NCBI GenBank assembly: GCA_027592325.1
Contig: JAQCKO010000008.1
Location: 1-46,319, forward strand
Direction: 5' to 3'
DNA length: 46,319 nt
DNA from: a bacterium
GTDB taxonomy: Bacteria; Patescibacteriota; Patescibacteriia; UBA9934
Shown here: piece by piece, positions 40,787 to 46,319 of the stretch
Layout of the letters: every line of letters begins with the position of its first letter
Numbering within the stretch: the first letter of the stretch is position 1
Translations under genes and position numbers: made by a program
Notes under the pieces: model-generated
Seen by the model: only the letters and a program-made list of their open reading frames with translations
What the model was told of the DNA's origin: nothing
Databases searched by the model: none

Positions 40787-40792
40787 GAGGGG

Positions 40793-42496
40793 TCAATCGT
40801 TGATGAGCACGTTGCCGTCCACTTGCGGCAGCATGTAGCCGCCGAAGTACTGGTCTGGGCCGGCCGAAGGGTCCGAAGTCCCAGTCCACAGGAGGGCACG
40901 GCCGACGATATTGATATCATCGCCCAGGTCATTCCGATTGGCACCATCAGTTGACGTGCCGCCGTAGCCGCGAATGACGGTCAGCTCGCCATCATCGACA
41001 ATCGTCACAAGCATGCGCTCGTCCCACGCATCGCACCCATCGTCGTCGGTGTCCATGCAGAGGATGTCGCCCTCAGCATAGAGCCACGGGGTGCTGACGG
41101 TGATCAGCCGATCGAACGGGGACAAGTCGTCTTCGGTGAGTTCGCCGGCGGTGATGTCGCCGTGATACGGATCGGTCAGGTCAGGCCTGATGGACATCTG
41201 CAGGCTGTCAGGACCCATATTGGTGGTGTCCATGTGCACGCAGTAGGTCCGGGTCACGCCTGCCGATACCGTGATGCCACCGACGGGTTCGATGACTATG
41301 CTCCCAACATTTTCGCCGTCGCCGAACCCGGCGGTTGGGTCGCAGATATCTCCACCCGCATCGCGCAGGGTGAAGCTTGCATCTGCTACCACCTCGTCGA
41401 CAATCAGCTGGAAGCTGTCGCCAGTCAAGCCTAGGACAGCATTACAGTTGTTCCAGTCAGTACCCGCAACGTCGGTTGCGAAGACTGCGACGGGAATGTG
41501 GTTCAACTGCACGCCTTCCGATGCATGCGCGGTCACATTCACACAGATGACCTTCTGGTCCGGACGTGGCGTGATCCTACCAGTCGGAGATGTCGCGCTC
41601 AATGCTTGCGTGAATGAGCCCTCCATCAGGGCGAAGGTCTCGCCCGACACATCGCCCACGACCTCCACGTCGATGGGCGACACACCGCTATCCACGCCGC
41701 GCGCCAGCAGACTGTCACCGTCGAAGGTGATGCTGAACTGCGCTTGCGCTTCGGCGAGGCCACCCATACGCGCAATGGTCCCAACTTTGGCAAGAATCCG
41801 AACGGTGGAAAGCTCGCCATCTTCGATGATGACGGGCGGTTCGAACCGAACCGTGTTCGAGGGGCCGGTTGGCACCATCCATTCGCAGCGATCACTGAGA
41901 CAGACCTCGATCTCACTGAGCATGGTCCAGGCGTCCACCGTATGACCACGGTCATCGATATGCACACCGAGCTCTGTCACTTCCATGTTTTCGTCAAGTG
42001 CACGAAGATTGAAGATGGCAACCTCGTCATCATCTTCCGCGACGATGACAGCACCGTTTGGCGTCTCGGGCGACAGCGACACTTCGATGGTGCCGGCCGG
42101 CGCCGGGCAGACGAAGTGACCGAAGATCCCAGTCATTTCTGCGCATTCGATGCCAGCGCTAGGATCGGTTGGCCACCGAATGCACATCTCCCCAGGGTGG
42201 GGCGTGATGTCACGCAGCGGACCAGCGCGCATCACCAGTCGCCCCTCAGGCGGTTCGGGGAGGTGAGGAATCGTCTCGCACATGGCAGAGGCGCGTAGAT
42301 CTGTGATCTCCTCGCAGCCGAAGTCAGCCGGCGCGAAGATGTCCTCGAGATCTGAGATGTCCACGAGCGTGTCGCTCACGAAGCAGGCTTCCTCGGCAGC
42401 GGGGAGCAGCTGGGGCCCGGGCACGAAGATGAGGCGTGTCGCCATCGCTTCGGACGACAGCCCGAGAACGGCAAACAGTAGCATTAGGTATTTCAA
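40793..42496 (-). CDS. GC-rich secreted protein, Asp/Thr-rich
   Basis: Encodes 567 residues from TTG 42494-42496 with AAGGAAG four bases upstream. A classic signal peptide (YLMLLFAVLGLSSEAMA, cut near 20) sends it out of the cell. The rest is beta-rich with paired cysteines (CFVSDT, GCEEITDLRASAMCETI, GEMCIRWP, IECAEM, DILCMDTDDDGCDAWD). The acidic DTDDDGCDAWD and GDGENVG loops resemble Myxococcota surface proteins. No known domain is identified. Strong promoter, strong ribosome site and own terminator make it a complete GC-rich unit, like the lipoprotein at 44236. Confidence 0.75.
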   Translation of the reverse strand: MKYLMLLFAVLGLSSEAMATRLIFVPGPQLLPAAEEACFVSDTLVDISDLEDIFAPADFGCEEITDLRASAMCETIPHLPEPPEGRLVMRAGPLRDITPHPGEMCIRWPTDPSAGIECAEMTGIFGHFVCPAPAGTIEVSLSPETPNGAVIVAEDDDEVAIFNLRALDENMEVTELGVHIDDRGHTVDAWTMLSEIEVCLSDRCEWMVPTGPSNTVRFEPPVIIEDGELSTVRILAKVGTIARMGGLAEAQAQFSITFDGDSLLARGVDSGVSPIDVEVVGDVSGETFALMEGSFTQALSATSPTGRITPRPDQKVICVNVTAHASEGVQLNHIPVAVFATDVAGTDWNNCNAVLGLTGDSFQLIVDEVVADASFTLRDAGGDICDPTAGFGDGENVGSIVIEPVGGITVSAGVTRTYCVHMDTTNMGPDSLQMSIRPDLTDPYHGDITAGELTEDDLSPFDRLITVSTPWLYAEGDILCMDTDDDGCDAWDERMLVTIVDDGELTVIRGYGGTSTDGANRNDLGDDINIVGRALLWTGTSDPSAGPDQYFGGYMLPQVDGNVLIND

Positions 42497-42539
42497 GGTT
42501 CTTCCTTGGTCTTTTTATCCTCTTGATTGAGGACATACA

Positions 42540-42568
42540 ACTATAATCATTTCTACATGAAAAGTCAA
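42540..42568 (-). promoter_or_regulatory. Promoter of the GC-rich secreted-protein gene
   Basis: Minus strand: TTGACT (42563-42568), 17-nt spacer, TATAGT (42540-42545), a near-consensus sigma70-type pair in AT-rich host-like DNA. Confidence 0.7.
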
Positions 42569-42663
42569 TGGACTCTATAAAAGAAAAACCATCACTAAGT
42601 GACGATCTTTCTGCCCATTCGACGGACTCATGACACCCCTCATAATGCCTTCGACAAGCTCAG

Positions 42664-42699
42664 GACATAAAAATACTCATCGAAATGATGAGTATTTTT
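42664..42699 (-). terminator. Terminator downstream of tRNA-Tyr
   Basis: AAAAATACTCATC-GAAA-TGATGAGTATTTTT, both arms A/T flanked; on the minus strand it closes the tRNA-Thr/tRNA-Tyr unit. Confidence 0.85.
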
Positions 42700-42700
42700 A

Positions 42701-42786
42701 TGGTGGGCCGGGGCGGATTCGAACCACCGAAGGCATATGCCAGCAGATTTACAGTCTGCCCCGTTTGACCGCTTCGGTACCGACCC
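42701..42786 (-). tRNA. tyrT: tRNA-Tyr (anticodon GTA)
   Basis: Minus-strand acceptor GGGTCGG pairs with CCGGCCC. Anticodon loop CTGTAAA, long class II variable arm, T arm GGTTCGAATCC, CCA encoded (42701-42703). Confidence 0.95.
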
Positions 42787-42865
42787 ATTTGTGATTTTGC
42801 CCCACTTCGCTTTATGAGCTTCGAGGGGCATCCTCCATAGCTCCATAAACTGGAGCGACGGGGGA

Positions 42866-42942
42866 TGGAGCCAACTGTGGGATTCGAACCCACGACCTAC
42901 GGTTTACAAAACCGTTGCTCTAACCAGCTGAGCTAAGTTGGC
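42866..42942 (-). tRNA. thrT: tRNA-Thr (anticodon TGT)
   Basis: Minus-strand GCCAACT/AGTTGGC acceptor, AGCTCAGCTGGTTAGAGC D arm, loop TTTGTAA with TGT, GGGTTCGAATCCC T arm, CCA encoded (42866-42868). 79 bp separate it from tRNA-Tyr; the spacer contains short hairpins but nothing recognised. Confidence 0.95.
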
Positions 42943-43039
42943 CTGCTTGTTATTCTTTTCTCACGTGGCGAGATATTATCATGCTCTTTTCAAGCATGCA
43001 ACCCCGTTTATAGCATAATAGGCCCGTTTGGGCCCATTA

Positions 43040-43210
43040 TTATTTCGTCTCTTTGTACCAAGTATGCGTACCAACAAGTGGGTTGTGTTTTTTTAACCGC
43101 AAACGCTCCTTGATGGTCTTTTTGTTCTTCTTTGACATGATAATGTGGCCTTTTCCAACCCCATTTTCATCTCCTTCAGACTCAAGTTTAATCATGTTGT
43201 CTTGTGACAT
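43040..43210 (-). CDS. rpmG: 50S ribosomal protein bL33
   Basis: From ATG 43208-43210, 56 residues. The C-terminal half SKKNKKTIKERLRLKKHNPL and HTWYKETK is the bL33 core; the first ~20 residues (MSQDNMIKLESEGDENGVGK) correspond to the beta-hairpin region. The zinc-binding cysteines of the CxxC forms are absent, so this is the zinc-independent type. An upstream in-frame extension is open but runs across the promoter and is rejected. Promoter TTGACA-N17-TAAGAT lies at 43230-43258. Confidence 0.9.
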   Translation of the reverse strand: MSQDNMIKLESEGDENGVGKGHIIMSKKNKKTIKERLRLKKHNPLVGTHTWYKETK

Positions 43211-43229
43211 AATCGCTATATTCCCGAAA

Positions 43230-43258
43230 ATCTTACTAGAGTTTAGGCATTTTGTCAA
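43230..43258 (-). promoter_or_regulatory. rpmG promoter
   Basis: Minus strand: TTGACA (43253-43258), 17-nt spacer, TAAGAT (43230-43235). Confidence 0.65.
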
Positions 43259-43330
43259 ATTGTAACGTTGAATATTGGAGTGGGTATCAAAAAGGGCAAG
43301 CTTGTCTAAATCACTATTCAAAAAATAACT

Positions 43331-43705
43331 ATGTTCGATCATTTATTCGGGGGCGTATTTGCCGCTCTTTCGCAGGCGAATAACGTTGAAGCAGCAGAAA
43401 ACATGCATGACCCGAGTGAAATTCGTGAAGTAAAGAGCGAGTTTCATGAGCATGAGCGATTTCGCCGTATGCACCGCGCCAAACTCCGCGCGGAACTTCC
43501 GGACGATTTTGAAGAAATGAGTGAAGAAGAACGTCGCGATTGGTTTGAGGCGCGACATGAAGAGGCATTCGAAGAGCGTTTTGGTGTAGAAATGCCGGAC
43601 GATTGGCGTGAGATGACACGCGAAGAACGGGGAGCGTGGTTCGAAGCACAAGGAATTGAGAAGCCCGAGCGACCATTCAAACGGGGTGAAAAAATTGAGG
43701 CGTAA
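43331..43705 (+). CDS. Acidic helical protein with two internal repeats
   Basis: Encodes 124 residues. A short hydrophobic start (MFDHLFGGVFAALSQANN) is followed by charged helices. Two related units are visible: LPDDFEEMSEEERRDWFEAR and MPDDWREMTREERGAWFEAQ, about 32 residues apart, each with a DD-x-x-EM-xxEER-xWFEA pattern. The protein is not a recognised family. Divergent from rpmG with 120 bp between starts. Probably cytoplasmic and possibly protein-binding. Confidence 0.75.
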   Translation: MFDHLFGGVFAALSQANNVEAAENMHDPSEIREVKSEFHEHERFRRMHRAKLRAELPDDFEEMSEEERRDWFEARHEEAFEERFGVEMPDDWREMTREERGAWFEAQGIEKPERPFKRGEKIEA

Positions 43706-43872
43706 AGCGTCATTCCTGCGAACTAGCGGAAGCCAATGCGGAGACCCGTTTGACGAGTCGGATCCTGGTCCGGCCTGCCGGGCTTTGCCGTGGCTACGTC
43801 GGAGAATCGATCAAATCGAATTTGGGATACGCTGGACCCCAGCCTTCGCAGGGGTGGCGAACAAAGACAAAC
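43706..43872. repeat. Degraded dispersed palindrome
   Basis: GTCATTCCTGCGAACTAGCGG (about 43709) and GCTGGACCCCAGCCTTCGCAGGGGTGG (43832-43858) are worn copies of the BIME-like motif; between them nothing recognised. Confidence 0.45.
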
Positions 43873-43905
43873 AAAAAACCGACTCATTACGAGTCGGTTT
43901 TTTTT
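43873..43905 (-). terminator. Terminator of the acidic low-complexity gene
   Basis: AAAAAACCGACTC-ATTAC-GAGTCGGTTTTTT, strong and bidirectional. Confidence 0.85.
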
Positions 43906-43910
43906 GGTGA

Positions 43911-44117
43911 CTACATTGCTGCAGCATCTTCACCTTCCATTGGAGTAGCGTCTCCGCCCATGTCTCCAGTTTCGGCTGGTGTTTCAGCTCCACCTTCTGC
44001 TGGAGCGTCAGTAGCTGGCATATCTCCACCTTCTGCTGGAGCCTCGGTTGCAGGCGCTTCAGCTGGTGTTGCAGCATCGTTATTCGTGTCATCAGTCGGC
44101 ATGGTATTTTCTTCCAT
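43911..44117 (-). CDS. Acidic Ala/Pro/Glu-rich small protein
   Basis: From ATG 44115-44117, 68 residues (alternative ATG five codons later). Composition is almost only A, P, E, D, G, T, with near-repeats PATEAPAEGGDMPATDAPAEGG and PAETGDMGGDATPME. This is an intrinsically disordered, acidic polypeptide without signal peptide, membrane segment or cysteine. The longer frame to 44378 is antisense to the neighbouring lipoprotein region and rejected. An upstream TGCTAGGAT (about 44145) could be its extended -10. Function unknown. Confidence 0.6.
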   Translation of the reverse strand: MEENTMPTDDTNNDAATPAEAPATEAPAEGGDMPATDAPAEGGAETPAETGDMGGDATPMEGEDAAAM

Positions 44118-44186
44118 AAGTGTACAATTAAGAATTACTACATCTATCCTAGCACAAACACGCGCGTTTATATGTCCACAGGGATG

Positions 44187-44220
44187 AAAAACCCACCCGC
44201 GCAGTTGCTTGGGTGGATTG
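44187..44220 (-). terminator. Terminator of the GC-rich lipoprotein gene
   Basis: Minus strand CCACCC and GGGTGGGTTTTT arms around AAGCAACTGCGC. Confidence 0.75.
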
Positions 44221-44235
44221 AAGAGCGATGTTGGC

Positions 44236-44889
44236 TCAGAAGCCAGTATCGCCTGTGTCGACGTCGATTTCGATGTCGAGGGTACCGCCTTGACCCGGAC
44301 TGTCTGGGTCAGCGATGACCATGCGGTCCCAGACGCGGGACTTGTACGGAGCGTACAAGTCACTCGCCGGGCCGTCAACGGCCGCTAGCACGTAGACAAG
44401 CTCGAACGGCTCGAGCTGCCACGGCAGGGCAACATCACGGCATGGGAGCCCGCCACGATCGTCGTCCAGGAATGCCTGGAGGATGACCTCAGGGTTCACC
44501 AGGCCGTACATGTCGCGGTCGAGGCCGATGAGGACTTCGACCGGATCGCCGGGATTCCCGCCCTGCAGGCAGATCTCAGCATAGGTCTCATGGACCTGCG
44601 CCAGGATCTCGAGCGGTTCCTCTGGCCCGAAGTTCCCGTCATTCGGGTGTTCATAGCCACCCGTATCGACGGTATCGGAATCAGTCGACGACTCAGTCGC
44701 CCGGAGTGCTGTGCACTCCGCGAGGATTCGATTCTTGTCGGTGCCGCGCAGCTCGACTTCCCGGCCTACGCCAGTCTTATCGGTATAAATGCAGTACATG
44801 CCGTGCAGCTGGGGGCCGGTGACCCCCGTTTCGAAGCTGCACCCCACGAAGGAGGCAGCGAATGCAATGAACAGGGTCATGAAACGCAT
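44236..44889 (-). CDS. GC-rich probable lipoprotein with DTGDTG tail
   Basis: From ATG 44887-44889, 217 residues, GAGGAGG six bases upstream. MRFMTLFIAFAASFVGC is a lipoprotein-like signal with the lipobox cysteine near 17. The mature part has a low-complexity Thr/Ser/Asp linker (ATESSTDSDTVDTGGYE), a domain with paired cysteines (AEICLQGG, GGLPCRDV) and a C-terminus DVDTGDTGF. TD/TG linkers of this sort are frequent in Myxococcota outer proteins. GC-rich, strong ribosome site, own terminator, own promoter (44923-44953). Horizontal origin and surface location are inferred. Confidence 0.75.
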   Translation of the reverse strand: MRFMTLFIAFAASFVGCSFETGVTGPQLHGMYCIYTDKTGVGREVELRGTDKNRILAECTALRATESSTDSDTVDTGGYEHPNDGNFGPEEPLEILAQVHETYAEICLQGGNPGDPVEVLIGLDRDMYGLVNPEVILQAFLDDDRGGLPCRDVALPWQLEPFELVYVLAAVDGPASDLYAPYKSRVWDRMVIADPDSPGQGGTLDIEIDVDTGDTGF

Positions 44890-44922
44890 AAAACCTCCTC
44901 GGTGTGGTGCGTGTTCAGTAGT

Positions 44923-44953
44923 ATAATACACCATTTTTCAGTTGTTCTGTCAA
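44923..44953 (-). promoter_or_regulatory. Promoter of the GC-rich lipoprotein gene
   Basis: Minus strand: TTGACA (44948-44953) and TATTAT (44923-44928) 19 nt apart, or TGTATT at 17 nt. Confidence 0.5.
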
Positions 44954-45092
44954 GATGAAACGTTACACAATCGCGAACTCCTTTGTTCGAAGCTGTGGCG
45001 CTCAACACCATACGGGCAAGTACGGCTTTTTCCGCTCCTCGCTTCTGCCTCGGATTTTATCGATTTAAAGCGTTTCCTACGTGTTGAGTTTA

Positions 45093-45125
45093 TCGTCATT
45101 CCTGCGAAGGCAGGAATCCAGCGTG
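45093..45125. repeat. Dispersed palindrome, single hairpin
   Basis: GTCATTCCTGCGAAGGCAGGAATCCAGCG, same family as 633-775 and 23332-23410. Confidence 0.75.
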
Positions 45126-45179
45126 TCTCGTATTAGAACCATTACAGCCTTATACGGCCTTTCACAGCCCTTCGCTCCA

Positions 45180-45188
45180 TGTTACCCT
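45180..45188 (+). promoter_or_regulatory. Extended -10 promoter of the superoxide dismutase gene
   Basis: TGTTACCCT ends 7 nt before the ATG at 45196; leaderless type. Confidence 0.5.
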
Positions 45189-45195
45189 TTCCCAT

Positions 45196-45771
45196 ATGCA
45201 AACCTACGAAACAAAACAATTCAATTTCAAAAACCTGGAGGGAATCTCACAAGAACAAATCGATCAGCATCTTGGCCTTTATGCTGGATATGTAAAAAAT
45301 ACCAATGGTACTGCCGCTGATTTAGCGAAGTATGCCGCTGATCCAGATGGCAATGCACGCGCGCTTTCAGAAATAAGCCGGCGTTTTGGATTCGAATTTA
45401 ATGGCATGCGACTCCATGAGTACTATTTCGATCAATGGACGGACGCAGAAGGAAGTGAATCGACTGCGCTTCAAAATACGCTTGCAAAAGAGTGGGGGAG
45501 TTTTGACACTTGGCAGGCAGAGTTTACAGCAATGGGGAAAATGCGCGGTATTGGCTGGGTGTTATTGGTGCAAGACGAGATAAACGGCAATCTGCACAAT
45601 ATTTGGGTGAGTGATCATGAGCTTGGGCATCTTGCGGGGCAAAAAGTACTCGTCGCGATGGATGTTTGGGAGCATGCCTATATGGTCGATCATCCGGCAT
45701 CAGGACGCGGTGCGTATATTGAGGCGTTCTTTAAAAATTTAAATTGGGGAGTGATTGAGGAGAGGTTTTAG
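45196..45771 (+). CDS. Superoxide dismutase, Fe/Mn type
   Basis: Encodes 191 residues. It converts superoxide to oxygen and peroxide. Metal ligands are in place: His25 (IDQHLGLYAGYVKN), His74 (MRLHEYYF), Asp156 and His160 (MDVWEHAYMVD). The helix-loop before the first ligand lacks the usual HHGKHH cluster, a feature of divergent small SODs. A second Trp/Gly-rich block (GIGWVLLVQDE) is conserved. Presence of SOD, NDH-2 and an oxygen-sensitive NrdD indicates a lifestyle of occasional oxygen exposure. Confidence 0.93.
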   Translation: MQTYETKQFNFKNLEGISQEQIDQHLGLYAGYVKNTNGTAADLAKYAADPDGNARALSEISRRFGFEFNGMRLHEYYFDQWTDAEGSESTALQNTLAKEWGSFDTWQAEFTAMGKMRGIGWVLLVQDEINGNLHNIWVSDHELGHLAGQKVLVAMDVWEHAYMVDHPASGRGAYIEAFFKNLNWGVIEERF

Positions 45772-45962
45772 GCATCAGCTTTCAGTGACAGGTAGACGTT
45801 AGCGGTTGTAGGTGGTGGGTTGCGGGTTTGTGCGCCTTCGGCCCGTTCGTGTTTTTGCGTTGCAAAACCGTTAGGGGTTTGTTTAAATCGACGAACTTCT
45901 CAAACGAATGTGAGAGATCTATTTTAGAGAGCTACTAGTAACCGATAATAGCTAAACAAAAT
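45772..45962. other. Non-coding stretch after sodA
   Basis: AT-rich host-like sequence with short GC-rich runs; no reading frame, RNA or terminator was recognised before the hairpin at 45963. Confidence 0.4.
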
Positions 45963-46001
45963 AAGGAAACCCGCCCACGCGCTCGGCGCATGGGCGGGTT
46001 G
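45963..46001 (-). terminator. Terminator of the GC-rich terminal ORF
   Basis: AACCCGCCCA pairs with TGGGCGGGTT across CGCGCTCGGCGCA; on the minus strand followed by TCCTTATTTTG. Confidence 0.8.
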
Positions 46002-46031
46002 GTTGTCGGACGGTTGACGCTCTACCGAGCG

Positions 46032-46253
46032 CTAGCGGGGTCCGCGACCAGCGCCATGTCGCGTGCACTTTGGAGCGCGACGTTTTGCGCGGGGCAAATA
46101 GCGTTCTCCCCCCTTGCCAGCGGCGCGGCTACCACGGTCGCCCTTCGGACGGGCCCGGTCCTGTTCATCACCCGTACCCGTTGCCGGACTGTTTCCGGGG
46201 TTGGTCCCAGATTCTGCACTCGCCTCAATCTCGTCCCAGGTCAAGTCATCCAA
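46032..46253 (-). CDS. Small GC-rich basic hypothetical protein
   Basis: 73 residues from TTG 46251-46253, preceded by AAGGAGGG; a GTG-started longer form is open but lacks a ribosome site. LDDLTWDEIEASAESGTNPG begins it, then a Gly/Arg/Lys-rich disordered part (RARPKGDRGSRAAGKGGERY) and a CTRHGAGRGPR end. No family recognised. An alternative frame (46022-46228) overlaps it. A strong terminator follows, supporting transcription on this strand. Confidence 0.45.
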   Translation of the reverse strand: MDDLTWDEIEASAESGTNPGNSPATGTGDEQDRARPKGDRGSRAAGKGGERYLPRAKRRAPKCTRHGAGRGPR

Positions 46254-46319
46254 ACGACCCTCCTTCGTGATGGTCTGGCAGCATATTGCCACCACCACGA
46301 AAACTCGTCAACTACGTTA

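Noticed and set aside
42787-42865. tmRNA or another RNA gene between the two tRNAs
   Set aside because: Only short inverted repeats are present; no tRNA-like ends or tag reading frame.

Overview
The window looks like a chromosome segment from a small-genome bacterium of the Candidate Phyla Radiation (Patescibacteria), probably near the Parcubacteria lineages. The reasons are compact ribosomal and translation genes (rpsB, a short tsf, a 56-residue bL33), small membrane-anchored proteins, a lower-glycolysis operon plus malic enzyme as the main visible energy metabolism, and anaerobic ribonucleotide reductase as the only nucleotide reductase seen. This placement is inference; no 16S gene is present.

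Layout. 1-540: 3' end of a GC-rich secreted-type gene with a MopE-like Cys/Asp motif and its terminator. 630-775: tandem palindromic repeats. 812-2293: rpsB-tsf. 2380-7094: gap, an NDH-2-like flavoprotein, pgk and eno, packed end to end. 7096-9673: SOS-type genes on the minus strand (lexA with a probable operator; a small protein translationally coupled to dinB). 9756-10992: two small membrane-anchored proteins including a YceI protein. 11117-20136: a polymorphic-toxin locus with a 1904-residue secreted RHS/SpvB protein, an adjacent membrane protein, and two promoterless RHS tip cassettes downstream that repeat the RHS core, one intact with a toxin-like domain and a possible immunity gene, one decayed. 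20151-25361: a 26-codon Cys-rich ORF, EVE protein, RRM protein, typA, and a PIF1-like helicase with a coiled-coil partner. 25456-26718: tRNA-Trp beside a head-to-head breakpoint where a serine recombinase and a DUF4352 protein have both lost their 5' ends. 26879-30205: Com-like zinc finger, nrdDG, DoxX.

30495-38960 is the most unusual region. Six copies of an approximately 86-bp imperfect palindrome (E1-E6, about 31.65-38.1 kb) separate small unrelated gene units; in two cases the stop codon of the preceding gene lies inside the element. It resembles an integron cassette array without an integrase, although the right arm does not match the canonical attC consensus. GC-rich minus-strand genes between the elements have strong Shine-Dalgarno sequences and share nearly the same terminator hairpin.

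38966-46253: anti-sigma-like membrane protein, malic enzyme, a GC-rich secreted protein, tRNA-Tyr, tRNA-Thr, rpmG, small acidic proteins, a GC-rich lipoprotein, Fe/Mn superoxide dismutase and a GC-rich terminal ORF.

Two expression styles coexist. Ordinary genes often have an extended -10 (TGnTAnnnT) ending only 6-10 nt before the ATG, implying leaderless mRNAs. The GC-rich genes have AGGAGG-type ribosome sites and strong GC-rich terminators, and look like imported units. Several genes (a GIY-YIG nuclease, a YdeI-like protein, the third RHS tip) carry frameshifts, some repairable by one base in a short homopolymer, so either decay or sequencing error is possible.
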